This document shows positions 1-11,101 of a stretch of DNA of 64,000 nucleotides, one piece after another. Source of the stretch: Helicoverpa zea. Lineage: Eukaryota > Arthropoda > Insecta > Lepidoptera > Noctuidae. The DNA lies in contig NC_061473.1 in NCBI RefSeq assembly GCF_022581195.2, forward strand, positions 7,006,001-7,070,000, written 5' to 3'. Below the pieces are notes generated by a model, which saw only the letters and a list, made by a program, of their open reading frames with translations, did not search any database and was not told the origin of the DNA. Every line of letters starts with the position of its first letter. Position 1 is the stretch's first letter. The translations under genes were made by a program, and so were the position numbers.

Positions 1-249
1 TGGTGGGAGCGTCACTGGCGGCCGGACTGGCGGCCGAGTGAGTGAGACACCATATCGCGCTGTAGTAGTTAGTGGTGGCGCGACCAGCGTGGCGGCGCAA
101 CCAGTAACATTCTATGCACGCGTCCGAGTTGGTCGCGCCGCCAAATTGGTTGCGCAACTAAACGGACACCAGGTGAGTAACTCTCTATAGAGCTGTATAC
201 ATTTTGTTGGCAGCGGCGACTGGTTGCGCCGCCATGGTGTCCCGGTGAA
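1..249. other. GC-rich leader upstream of BEL/Pao gag
   Basis: No coding region is visible. The stretch repeats short GC-rich words in both orientations (ggttgcgc, ggcgcgacca, ggcggcgcaacc), so several weak hairpins can form. It immediately precedes gag-like coding sequence and could be the untranslated leader of the BEL/Pao element, but no LTR edge or primer-binding site is recognisable. Confidence 0.35.
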
Positions 250-1935
250 ATATAGCCCTAAGGATTTACCCCAGTACTACGGAGAACCCTAGAGTGGCTC
301 CAATTCCGAGAAGCCTTTCACGAGTCGACGCGCATCTGTAAGTTTAGCGACACCGAAAACGTGTGGCGCTTACGTAAGTGTTTACGTGGAGAAGCGAAGG
401 AAGCTGCATCCGCATTGTTGATGGGTAACACCTCACCTAAGGACGTCATGGACACGCTCGAACTTAGATTCGGTAGACCTGAGATCGTAATGCGCCAAGA
501 GTCAATTCAGCTCCGATGGTTATCCCCGCTACCAGAAGCTTACCACTCTGAAATAGTCAAGTTCGCAATCATGGTAAAAAACTATGTTACAGCAGTTACA
601 ACACTGAAACAATCAGACTATTTAAGTAGCCCACAACTATCATCAATCGTCGTCTCAAAGATGCCTACCAATTTAATTAACAAGTGGGTAGAATACCTGC
701 ACGAAAGATTAAACCAAGAAACTCCAAAGTTACAGTTGCTATCAGAATTTCTATACGTCGAAGCTAAAAAAGTAGCAGAGTCCAGGGTGAGCTACATACA
801 CCACCAGAACGAATATTCACGTAAATACGAGAAAACTGACAAGAAATCTGTATTGACAGCCATGGTGGTCGACACAGCGCAGGCTAAATGCCGATTCTGT
901 AAAAGAACTGCCGAGCACTCATTATCCGACTGCGGCAAGTTCAAGCGAGCTATGAGAAAGGACCGCTGGCGATTTGTTCGAGCGAACAAACTGTGCTTTA
1001 AATGCCTCGGCGCTCGACACTAAGATTCAGCGACGTGTTCTGCGGAGAGCTGCGACATCGAGGCCTGTGGTGGGCCACATCATCGCCTGCTACACTGGAC
1101 GAAGCCGGAGACGGCGCGCCACGGATCATCCACGCCGCCGCCGCCTCCCAGCGACGCGCCGAAGCCCGAGAGCGAACTCGTCGCTTACGCAAACACACGC
1201 GCCGCGCAGTGTTCCGAAGTGTCAGTGCTAAACGTGCCAAATGCATCGCAGAGATTATCCGGGTCAAAAGTAGTGCTTAAAATAGTGCCGGTAACCGTTC
1301 ACGGACCCAAAGACAGTGTCAACACGCATGCGTTGCTAGATGATGGTGCCACGGTGACCCTTATCGCCGCCGACCTTGCTGATAAGGTTGGGCTCCACGG
1401 TAAGACGGTGACAATGCGCGCATCTGGCGCATGGGACTCTGAACTGGTATGTCAAACTGCACTCACTTATTAAATGTGCCATCAGCAACAGTAACGGTGA
1501 TAAATATGAGCTAAGTGCTCGCAAACTTAAAGAACTTCACTTACCCGTACAATTTGTATCAAGTGTAGAATGTTACGATTATGTACCTAATATTAATTAC
1601 TCTTTGTGCTCTGATAGTAAAGTTAAGCCTGAATTGTTAATAGGGCAAGATAATTAGGATTGAATTGCGCCAATTGTTTGTAAAAAGTATAAGTCGAGCG
1701 GGCCGTTTATCACGCAAACATTATTAGGGTGGTGTGTGCATGGAGCTTTACGCCAAACTGATTTTACTGATAAGCGCGCCGAGCACGCCAACAACATCAG
1801 CAGCGTCAGCGGGCCCCGAGCGGCGGCAGCTCGCCCGCGCGCACTCAGCCCGCAAGGTAAGTCGACCGCGCGCGCCCGCCGCGAGTCACCGCCACCGGCT
1901 AGCAGCGGCGGCGACACGGGCGCGAGCGAACCTTA
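250..1935 (+). pseudogene. BEL/Pao retrotransposon gag-protease, left part
   Basis: Gag and aspartic protease of a BEL/Pao LTR retrotransposon. Gag (DUF1759-like) begins about 250 with a frameshift near 290, then runs open from 361. A cysteine/histidine zinc-knuckle region starts CFKCLGARH near 1000. A single TAA at 1021-1023 interrupts the frame, which continues through a proline-rich linker to the protease motif LLDDGATVTLI (about 1336-1368). A frameshift near 1474 and stops near 1657 follow, then the conserved IGQDN region and GWCVHG (about 1730). The frame is open up to 1933, where Harbinger H1 is inserted. The reverse transcriptase resumes at 5091 in the same frame. At least two frameshifts and three stops show it is dead. 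Confidence 0.88.
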
Positions 1936-2228
1936 AGCCGTCTACACACTCGCGCGCGAACCGCGCGCGAAGGCGCGAAACACCCGCGTAACATGAGTGT
2001 AGATCCGATTCGCATATTCTTCGCGGCTTCGCGGCTCGTTCGCGCTGTGTTCCCCGAAAATTGTCGGTTTTTTGTCCCGCGACAAAGCGCTCGCAGGCGC
2101 GAAGCGCGACGTGAACGCGACAAGACTATACATTCGCGCCTCGGGCAGCTCAGTCGCTCAGTAGCAATTGACACGGATGGTTGTGTTTTAGTTTTTTTTT
2201 AGGTATATGCTACGATTTTGCTTGCAAA

Positions 2229-4107
2229 ATGAGTAACGTGTGGAGCAATGAATTAGAACTAACATTTATAGAATGTTTTCGTGCTGAGCCGGTATTATGG
2301 GACATTAATTTGAAAGATTATAAAAATAAACTGAAAACCCATGATGCTTGGATGCGGATAAGTACGGTGATGGAAATACCAATTGATGAATTGAAAAAGA
2401 AAAAAGGTTCTCTCATGTCAAGCTATAGGAGCTACAAGGGAAAAGTTAAGAAGTCCGTTCAATCGGGAGCTGGTGCCGATGAGATATATCAGCCCATTTG
2501 GTTCGCTTATGAAGCAATGGATGCTTTTTTGGGAGATACTCTAAAGTGTAAAAAAAGTATGAATACGGTTAGTAGATAACTTTATTTTTTAATAGTTAGG
2601 TACTTAAATATTACTTAAATATTTTGTGAATTCGTTTCTTATTTCTGTGGCGTTATTTGCTGATCGCCGAGGTACTCTTCTCAAGTTACGAAAAGCGGAT
2701 GTATTTTCTTGATCTGTCCTCCATGATCCAGGTTGTATAAGTACTCCATCATCATCAAACATATCAATAGATCCGGGTGGTGTATAGATATGTAAAGAAG
2801 TAGAACTTCGTCTCAAGAAGTTATGTAGTAGTATACAAGTATATGTTATAAGGCGAGCCTTTTGTGGTTGTAATGGGATTGGTTTTCTAAACACTCTAAA
2901 TCTGGCCGCCAATATACCAAAAGTATTTTCTACCACTACCCGAGCTGAAGATAATCTTTTGTTGAATTCACGTTTTGCAGATCCTATGTTGTGCTGATCA
3001 GGATAGGGCTTCATTAAATGTTCTGACAGTGCAAAGGCTCCATCCCCCAAAAAAACGTAGGGCACATCAATGTTCGAACCTGGTAATGGATGCGGTGGTG
3101 GTAAATTTAAGCTGTTTGTACACATCTTGTTCCATAAAATACTATTTGTAAAAACTCCACCGTCACTTATTCTGCCTTGGCAACCAATGTCAGCAAACAT
3201 GAAATTGTATTGACTATCAACTAATGCTAGTAATACTATACTGTAGGTTCTTTTATAATTATAGTATACAGAACCAGAATTGAATGGACAGTCGAGAACA
3301 ATATGTTTGCCGTCAATAGATCCAACCGCTCGAGGAAACTTCCTTGCAAATCCTCTTTCAATACGCAGCCACTCTTCTGGACAAGATGGTATCTGCAAAA
3401 AACATAACATATATAAAACCTTCATGTAAAAAACAGTATTTAAGTGCCTAAATGTATGTGTGTTTTTTTAGGAACGTGGAATAAAGGAGCCTAAAGAAGT
3501 AAATCTCGAAGCTATTAAAGAGAATGTTGAAGAAATGAATGAAAATCGAAGTCAGTCTATTAACACCCAAAAAGACAGTGACCAGACAATCCACCGACGC
3601 AAAATCTCTTCAGAAGTGGTTGACGCAGGAAATGTCGTTAAAGACGCTCTTATCACCTTCAAATCCACGCTAAAAAGGAACCCATTACAGCCTATTCAGC
3701 AAGACGATGATTGCGATTTATACGGAAAACTATTAGCAAATAAGTTGCGAAAATTATCTGAAAAGAATAGATTGAAGTTGATGCACGACATTGATGGGAT
3801 GTATTTACAATACCAATTTGATGACCCTTTAGTGATGACTCCATCGCCACCTCATTTTTATGAACCAAGAACAGGCACATCATCATCTACGCATTCAGAG
3901 CCTCCATTTCATTACGGGCAGGCGAATCAAAATACTTATTACCAAAATAGACAAGTAATATCAGCCCCACCTTCTAATATCATTATTCAATCGAACCGGC
4001 TAATTCGTACACCAGATTATCCTGTCCTTCATTTACCAGAGAACCAAGATGCAAACACATCTGATCATAATAATGATATAGTTCAGACAGCTTTTGACTT
4101 AAGTTAA
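2229..4107 (+). CDS. MADF-BESS accessory protein of Harbinger H1
   Basis: Two exons, 2229-2567 and 3472-4107, joined in phase 0 with a GT donor at 2568 and an AG acceptor at 3470-3471; predicted product 324 aa. Exon 1 encodes a MADF (Myb/SANT-like) DNA-binding domain, with WSNELELTFIECFRAEPVLW at the start and IWFAYEAMDAFL near the end. Exon 2 carries a BESS-like helical motif (DLYGKLLANKLRKLSEKNRL) for protein interaction and a low-complexity tail. Harbinger elements usually encode such a protein, thought to bind the element's ends and help the transposase enter the nucleus. The intron contains the last transposase exon on the other strand. No stop or frameshift is seen. Confidence 0.85.
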
Positions 4108-4903
4108 ATACCTACTGAAATTACCGAATTTTGTTTTTATTGTCTATTGAATTTTGTTATTATATTTGGTTGATTTTGCAAAGTTATATTCTAGATTCTA
4201 AGTAGTTCTGTATATGCATAATAAAAGTATTAAATTGATGTCCTTACTTTTATTTCATCCTCTAACACTTCACATAGGGCATGGCAAACTTCGGGTATAA
4301 TTTTTGATATTATTTGTGGTGAAACTTTGAACAAAAAATGAAGGCTTTCAAAGTCATCTCCTGTTGCTAAGTATCTCAGTGTTATAGCGAGACGTATCTG
4401 GGCAGGAATAGCTTTTCGTAATTGGGTGTCTTGTTTTGAAATTCGTGTTGAAATTTGACTAAGCAAATATTCAAAATCATTTAATGACATCCGGGAAAAC
4501 TTTTTGAATTCATCTGTAGGTTCTGCAACTAGTTCATTCAACTGCTCCTCCATGGTTGCACTGTAACAAAATACAAAGTTATCAAGTATCAGATCCCACA
4601 TCACAAGATATGTTACAGCGGCGTATTACATTTTAACTGTTATTAAAACTGTAATTTTATATAGCTAAAAGTGAATATATATTTATTTCACCCATCTTGT
4701 ACTACGTACTTACTATATCCTAAACTCTATGAGAAAGCATAATAAATTGGTACTTACCTGGTTCTGTTTCGGTGAATGGTGGTAATCCACCATCTCCGTT
4801 TTCTTTGCTTCTTTTGAATTGTTTGTTTTTTCTTTATGGCGTAACTATAAATTGCTAAAGCGCAAAGTAGCCCCGCAGCTGCTGTAGTGGTTTCACTGTC
4901 CAT
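2604..4903 (-). CDS. PIF/Harbinger DDE transposase, H1
   Basis: Three exons on the minus strand: 4758-4903, 4248-4560 and 2604-3392. Junction phases agree and give a 415-aa open protein. The first exon ends in a basic stretch (KKQRKRRWWITT), the second has the helix-turn-helix-like region (MSLNDFEYLLSQISTRI, LAITLRYLATGDDF). The third is the DDE_Tnp_4 catalytic domain: first Asp in GSIDGKHIV, second in YVFLGDGAF, Glu in VVVENTFGI. The length is usual for the family. The MADF gene's second exon lies inside the intron between the last two exons. Start chosen at ATG 4901-4903 because it is the only start consistent with the splice phases. Confidence 0.88.
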
Positions 4904-5087
4904 ACCGACTACAAATAAACTATATTGATTAAATGCTTGGCGTGCATACGCGTCAAGTGCGCGAACTATACTGAGAGCCCGGCGCGAACCTCTGCCAGTG
5001 TGGACAGTTGGCAGTTCTTGCTCCAATTCGCGCCGCGATTCGCGTCGCGATTGGCGCCGTGATTCGCGCGCGAGTGTGTAGATGGCT

Positions 5088-5876
5088 TTATAATATTATT
5101 GCATGCACAAATACATCATTGCAGCAAACTAACATGTCTTTATCTATGCAGTCTGATAACGATAACGTAAACATTGATTTACACGAGTTAATCCGTCGTT
5201 CTTTTTCTTTAGATTCAATCGGTATTAATAACAATCCGCGTCAGAACTTAGAGACATTGAGAGCTATCAAAATAGTTGACGAGTCCGCCGAATTAGTCAA
5301 TGGTCAATGGACGGTCAGGCTTCCGTGGAAACATGATGATTTTATTATGCCGGATTCGTATCCTGTCGCGTTAAAACGATTAAAATCGGTAGAACGAAAA
5401 ATGTTAGATTCGGAATATGAAGGTAGGTGCCGCGAGCGTATGCAATATCTTTTTAACAATAATTACGTAAGAAAATTGGATGTAAAGACGAACAAACAGC
5501 CCACCATATTTGGTACTTACCCCATTTTGGAGTCGATAACCCTAATAAAAAGAAATTACGGTTAGTTTTTGATGCCGCCGCGAAATGTTGTGATTGTGAT
5601 ATGTCACTTAATGATTTTCTTCTTCAAGGTCCCGATTTATTGCAATCTTTGTACGGCATTATGTTTAGGTTTAGAGAGAATCCTATAGGAATAATAGGCG
5701 ACATAAAGGATATATTTTTAAGAATTAAAATTCATAGTGATGACCAAAATGCCTTACGATTTTTATGAATGGAAAAGGGCAGCAGTGTTGTAGGTAAATA
5801 TGCTATGACGTCACTCATTTTCGGAACAAACTGTTCCCCATTTATCGCTCAGTTTATAAATCAAAATAAAAACGCG
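5088..5876 (+). pseudogene. BEL/Pao reverse transcriptase, right part
   Basis: Continuation of the BEL/Pao element split by H1. The open frame from 5091 includes the RT N-terminal region with WKHDDFIMPDSYPVAL (about 5330-5365), then a frameshift near 5510, RLVFDAAAK, LNDFLLQGPDLLQSL and GIIGDIKDIFLRI (to about 5750). After a damaged stretch, MTSLIFGTNCSPFIAQF (about 5805-5860) is still recognisable. The homology stops at about 5876 and is replaced by an IS630-like transposase on the other strand. RNase H, integrase and the right LTR are absent here. Confidence 0.85.
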
Positions 5877-6520
5877 TCGCGATATAATTCCAGCCCACAC
5901 ATTCACACTAAATCGGATTTGGTGGGAATGTTCTCGGATTAGATGTGGGTTGTTTATTGACCACCAGTGCTCGTTGTGGATATTGAACATCCCAACTCGG
6001 GTGAATGTGGACTCATCGGTCCAGAGAATGTTGGTGGTTGGATGTTCCATAAGCCAGCGACACAATACCATTCTGGATTCAGGGTCAGCCCTGTATAAGG
6101 CCTGTGCTCGTCGGTAGAGTAGTACGGGTGCAATCGTTCCGCTTGTAAAACTTTCCAAACATAGTACTTGCTGACTCCGAAATGTCTGGCAGCTACTCTA
6201 GTACTCCTTCGCGGGTGTCGTTCGAAGTAACGCAACACGTTTTCTTCGAGAACAGGTGAATATCGTGGGCGGCCCCGCGCTTGTGCATGCAGTGGGCTGC
6301 GAAACTGGCCGTGATCAAGCAACCGTTGTGTTGCTGCTAAAATAACTTGCAGTCCTAGCACTTGCGGGTTGATCACTCCTCGGTTCCGTAACATTATTAG
6401 ATTGTTAGGCGCAGCGTACAATCTTCTTGCTTCCCTTAAATTGTCACCAGCTATTGCGTACACGCGTACCATTTGTAGGTACTCGATATTCGAGTAGCGA
6501 CGGTTCCTATCACTCATCAT
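5876..6520 (-). pseudogene. IS630/Tc1-mariner-like transposase (DUF4817 type), copy A
   Basis: Reading leftward from 6520: an N-terminal helix-turn-helix region (YSNIEYLQMVRVYAIAGDN), a second HTH (RYFERHPRRSTRVAARHFGV, YYVWKVLQAERLHPYY), then after a frameshift near 6090 the first catalytic Asp region ILWTDESTFTRVG and FSVNVWAGII. The C-terminal half with the remaining catalytic residues is missing, cut where BEL/Pao sequence begins. Two further copies of this family lie at 23.5 kb and 34.8 kb. Frameshifted and truncated. Confidence 0.8.
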
Positions 6521-6877
6521 GCAAGACGTATACCCTACTCACTCGTAGCGATCGCGAACAATACTTGATTACCGGTAGTGCGCGCACACTTCCACTTCCG
6601 GTGTTCGGACGGCAACTGAGCCACAGAGTGACCTTTAAAACCTATTTTTAAGTACAAGGCGGCATTTATCAAAGTCCACGTGGACTCTTTGAAAAGTGCC
6701 GTCGTCGTCTTTGCGGTGCCGTCGTGCCGCTCGTGGAATGAATCTCATTGGATGACAGTCCACGTGGACTGTGCTGTGTGCTGTGCTTACGATATTTTGT
6801 CTCGTAAAAAATGGAGATGGAACGATCACTCGACTCGGGAAGGTACCTACTTTCTACCGTTTGATACGTAAACATTA
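6521..6877. other. Non-coding stretch with twin 14-bp palindromes
   Basis: No gene. The perfect palindrome AGTCCACGTGGACT, which contains an E-box CACGTG core, occurs at 6673-6686 and 6757-6770. The first is embedded in a longer imperfect palindrome. The rest is unassigned; it may be the terminal region of the neighbouring transposon. Confidence 0.5.
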
Positions 6878-7247
6878 TTAACACGTTCGTGGACAGTAAC
6901 GACCACAGCCTGTCGCCTGTCGACGTATCATTTTTTACTTGGATAAAATCAGTACGCCACACGACGACCGATTTTTTAACGGCATGTTGTACTGTCACCA
7001 CAGGTATAATTACGACTTTTGTACTGTCACAGCATTATTTTAAAAAAATGTCAAAAAAAAGTACTTCCACGCACACATTCTTATTTTTATACTCCCCTCC
7101 CCACTCACACTACGCCCGTGAGCGTCGTGTTTACATACGATCAGTTGAGTACTGCGCCGCTGCGGTGATCCTGCGTGTCGCTGCATGTTTTCGCGCGCAA
7201 CTGTTTTTTAGAAAGTGAGTAGTTTGTTTTCAACGTAATTTTATTGT

Positions 7248-7290
7248 TTTTAACCCCCGACGCAAAAACGACGGGGTGTTATAAGTTTGA

Positions 7291-7321
<31 letters not shown>

Positions 7322-7945
7322 ATGTGGCATCGTAGCTCCCAAACGGATGATCCGATTGTAATGCGGTTTTTTTTGTTTGAAAGGAATGTCATTCGGGAGT
7401 GTTCTTAGCTATGTTTGGTGGAAATCGGTTCAGGTCTTCAAGGTCATCAGCTCGTTTGTTAGGTGTGATAGGAATGTTACACGCTCAGTTTACTTGCAAG
7501 CATATGTGGGATCTGAAATTTGAAATACTAATGTCTTCTGGAACCACTGAGCTGGTCTGCTGTTAGGACACGAAGATAGGAGACGTAACCCTGAACTGCC
7601 GTTTAGTAAACCCATCGAGTTTGGGCTCGTTGAATTTGTCTTGACGAGTTCTCTTCATGTTTCTGATTGACGAGAACCTGATGCTGGAAATGGGATGTGG
7701 CGGATGAAACCCTGGAATACCGGAATGAAACGGATAAACTGATTTATATTTTTGCTGAAAATCTAGAATGACCAAAGGTTAATCTTTGTTGTTTCTCAAT
7801 CTGTGCAATTCTCCCAGAGCTGGTTTGTCATGAGGATTGTTAAACAGCTTCTTTTGGCCGAGATCGCATATAGCGACCCCATCTTAAAATAAAAGAAATT
7901 AAATGAAAGAAGGAAAAATTAAGGAGCTCCTTCAAAAAGCATGAA
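7248..7945. repeat. Lepidopteran interspersed repeat with GT microsatellite
   Basis: Starts with ACCCCCGACGCAAAAACGAC and a (GT)n run at about 7291-7321, then a stretch beginning ATGTGGCATCGTAGCTCCCA. I recognise it as a dispersed repeat common in moth genomes; its class (Helitron-like or other) is not resolved. No coding capacity. Confidence 0.6.
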
Positions 7946-8094
7946 ATAAAATTAAATTATAAATTTAAAAAAAACCCCCGACCCAAAAAAAGCACGCAGT
8001 TATTATGACAAAAGGTTAAAAACGCTAAACCCTTTAAAAAGCAAAAAATAACTTTTAACACTACGTAAGTACCAACTAAAGCCTGTCAGACTAA

Positions 8095-8312
8095 ACTAAA
8101 TTTTGACGTGTCGGGGGACCGCTTTTTACCTTTAAAAATACTTACATAAATCAAATGATACCTACCTAATTACAACATTCGTATAAAAAAACACGTATCT
8201 AAACAAAATTGTATAAAAACTTATAAGAAGTATATGTAATGTAGTAGTATATCATTACTTCTAACGTTAGGCTAATAAATTAGAGCGGTCCCCCGACACG
8301 ACAAAATTTAGT
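8095..8312. mobile_element. Harbinger-type MITE inside the left arm of H2
   Basis: A 218-bp element with about 29-bp inverted ends (ACTAAATTTTG..CGTGTCGGGG, one mismatch) and the target duplication TAA at 8092-8094 and 8313-8315. Removing it restores the left arm to match the right arm base for base across the join (GTCAGAC-TAA-AGCGGGG). Non-coding and AT-rich inside. Confidence 0.88.
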
Positions 8313-8607
8313 TAAAGCGGGGAATTCACTAGACGGGCATGTCCGCGGGCAAGCCTGCAGGCAAGTCCGACGGGCTTCGCTACTATCATGTCTGTGCTTT
8401 ATCAGTCAGTGTAGTACTGCCGCGGGCGGTCTGGCAGACTGCCCGTTGGAAGTCCGCGCGATCTCATTTTGTCTGCACAGGCACCGACAGGTCCGAGCGT
8501 GAATGCTTAGTCCAGGCGGCCTGTGGACAGATATGACAGTGACAGCTAGCCAAACTGACGTCCGCTTATTATCGTTTCGACGAGTTATGGAGTATTTTTA
8601 ATTTAAA

Positions 8608-10763
8608 ATGAGTTTTAATGAGAATAAAATGTTCTGGGAAGAATTTATAGCTGAATACAAAACTTATCCATGTTTATGGAAGGTAAAAAGCAAGGAATTT
8701 ATGAATAGTGAAATGCGTAATACCGCCTTTCAACATTTGATTGAAAAATGTAAAGAAATTTATCCCGGAGCTGATTTAGCGTATGTTAAAAAGAAAATAG
8801 AATCCCTAAGGAATTCCTACAGGCGTGAATTGCGCAAAATACGTAAATCAACTAGAACGGGTTCATCAACAGACGAGGTTTATGTACCTTCTCTTTGGTA
8901 CTTCAATCTGCTTCAGTTCACTTCTGATCAAGAGGAAGCCCGAGCTGGAATATCTTCCTTAAACTCTCCGCCTGATTCTTTGACAGATGAGTCATTGGTA
9001 AGTATCGTACCGACATACCTACTTAATATTTTTAGATACATATTTAATATCTAGCTTCTGCCAGCGGTTTCACCCGCATCCCGCGGGAACCTCTGCGCGA
9101 ATCCAGTTAAAAAGTAGCCTATAGCCTTCCTCGATAAATGGGCCGTCTAATACTGAAAGGATTTTTCAAATCAGACCAGTAGTTCCTGAGATTAGCGCGT
9201 TCAAGCAAACAAACAAACAAACTCTTCAGCTTTATAATATTAGTATAGATTAGTACAGATAGTTAGGTATTTCAATAAAACATAATTATTATCACAGTTG
9301 AATTTATATTATATTTATTTGAACATAATGTATAATTGTATGTATTATATAAATTGACTTTGAAACGCCACTTGACCTTCGTTATTATAATACTCTGTAA
9401 ACAGTTTTCTTATAACTTTAGCTCTCTCTTCACAATTGCGTCCTCTGTTCAACAAGCCATGTAGCTGATGTGATTGCTCTTGTCGCCATTCTCCAGGAGT
9501 AACTGTGTGATTATGATTTTCGTGATCCATGCATTGAATTGTCATATAGTTAGAAGAATTGCGCCTCAAAAAATTGTGCAAAGCACAACAAGCCATTACA
9601 ACATAATCAATATTATTCACGTTTTCTAGACTTATAGTGGATAGTAAAACTCGAAACCTACAAGCGGTTATGCCAAAGGCGTTTTCAACAGTTCGCCGTG
9701 CCCTGCACAAACGATAGTTAAAAATTCTTTCATTTCTCGGAGTATTAATATCTTTGCGGTATGGTTTCATTACGTGATCAGACAATTGAAACGCATCATC
9801 TCCTATAAAAACATATGGGGCAACAATTTGAGAGTTTCTAAGGATACTCGGGGGTGGTAAATTTAACAGTCCGTTTTCTAATTTGTCATAAAAATCTGTT
9901 TCCTGTATTACGCCTCCATCAGATACTCTACCGTTTGTGCCAGTGTGAATATATAAATATTCATAATTAGCATTAACAACTGCAAATAATACAATGCTGT
10001 AATAAGATTTGTAATTGAAGTAGTAAGAACCACTATGTGGAGGTTGTTTAATAGCGATGTGTTTGCCATCCATCGCTCCTAAGCAATGTTCGAAATTCCA
10101 TGTATTTGCGAAACCACGCGCAACTTCCAACCAATCCTCAGTAGTTGACGGAAACTGCAACAAAGAAAGTTAAATAGTTATTGAGATAAGTACATATATC
10201 TTTATTTTCAGATGACTGAGCCTCCTAGTCCCAGTAATTCATCGGATGCGCCATCTCAAAAGTCAACATCCACCGTAAGAAATAAAAAAGAAACTACAAC
10301 CCTTGCTCAAAAAAAAGCTAAATTTTTAGATATCGCCAGCAACGAACTCCAAAACCGTTATACGAGTAAAGAGCAAGCGTTTGGGGACAGCGTAGCCCAT
10401 GATCTCGAGAAAATGGAAGAGCTACAAGGCATCATCGCGAAAAAATTGATTTCCGAAATTTTATTTAATGGAAGAATGGGCCTTTTAAATGTCGGTTCAT
10501 CGATAACTGTTCAACCCGTAGTTCAACCTCAAAATATATCGTCGTATTCAGGCCCACAACCCGTTCCAAGATTCCAACCAACTGCTATGCAGCCACCAAA
10601 TATAATTACGTTGTATCCACGAAATCGTCAACCATATGTAAACCAAGGAGAATTATCTGAGCAAGTGTCTGTTCCTAACTTAAATATAATTGATGATGTT
10701 ACAATAAATGATATTGATAATTTAAATAAATATCTCAAATTCAATAATAATAATAATTGTTAA
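8608..10763 (+). CDS. MADF-BESS accessory protein of Harbinger H2
   Basis: Two exons, 8608-8997 and 10212-10763, with donor GTAAGT at 8998 and acceptor TTTTCAG ending 10211; both are phase 0, giving about 313 aa with no stop. Exon 1 is the MADF domain (FWEEFIAEYKTYPCLWKVKS, then YVKKKIESLRNSYRREL and VPSLWYFNLLQF). Exon 2 has a BESS-like helical stretch (DSVAHDLEKMEELQGIIAKK) and a Gln/Pro/Asn-rich tail. The intron contains the catalytic transposase exon on the opposite strand and a dispersed repeat. The role is inferred from the family as a DNA-binding partner of the transposase. Confidence 0.82.
9053..9255. repeat. Ubiquitous lepidopteran dispersed repeat
   Basis: Begins TTCTGCCAGCGGTTTCACCC, contains GTAGCCTATAGCCTTCCTCG, and ends AACAAACAAACAAAC then TATAATATTAGTATAGATTA. 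These features are characteristic of a very common moth repeat (SINE/Helitron-like, class uncertain). It lies in the intron of the H2 MADF gene, between that gene's donor and the end of the transposase. Confidence 0.7.
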
Positions 10764-11101
10764 GTTTTACTCTACGTATTTTATAATAATAAATAACTTA
10801 CCTTAATGAAGTCATCTTTTAATGCCATAAATAATTCCTTACAGGTTTCCGGTATAATTTTACCTAGTAGTTGTGGCGATATAGCACACGTGAATTTCAT
10901 ATCTGCATAAGTTCTGCCTGTAGCTAAATATCTCAGCGTAGCAATTAATCTTTCTCTTGCAGTCACTGACTGTCTCATCCTCGTATTTTGTTTTGTAATT
11001 TTGGGTTCGATAAGTTGTAGTAAAAATTCAAATGACGCTATATCCATCCGTAAGTAGTTGTATAGATCTGCTGGTTCTTCAATTTCAATTTCATTGAGCA
11101 A
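9345..11101 (-). CDS. PIF/Harbinger DDE transposase, H2
   Basis: Catalytic exon 9345-10154 joined in phase 0 to an upstream exon ending at 10802 (donor GTAAGT on the minus strand). The upstream exon holds LRMDIASFEFLLQLIEPKIT and LIATLRYLATGRTY. The catalytic exon has the three acidic residues in GAMDGKHIAI, YVFIGDDAF and RTVENAFGI. No stop or frameshift is seen in these two exons. The N-terminal limit is uncertain: the frame is open upstream to a possible acceptor (TTTTAG) near 11145, and I could not find the basic first exon seen in H1. The MADF second exon lies in this gene's intron. Confidence 0.8.

Larger units (their letters stand above)
1936..5087. mobile_element. PIF/Harbinger transposon H1, structurally intact
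   Basis: A 3152-bp DNA transposon with 25-bp terminal inverted repeats starting AGCC(G/A)TCTACACACTCGC (1936-1960 and 5063-5087, one mismatch), flanked by the 3-bp target duplication TTA (1933-1935 and 5088-5090) typical of PIF/Harbinger. It carries two intact spliced genes on opposite strands: a MADF-BESS protein (+) and a DDE transposase (-). It is inserted in the BEL/Pao pol region. With both genes open and both ends present it is a candidate autonomous copy. Confidence 0.93.

Noticed and set aside
974..1280. Several overlapping open frames on both strands
   Set aside because: They are shadows in a GC-rich BEL/Pao region; the Gag-protease frame with knuckle and DDGAT motif explains the sequence.
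1654..2202. GC-rich ORFs near the left end of H1
   Set aside because: Alternative frames of BEL sequence and of the H1 terminal region; no domain or splice support.
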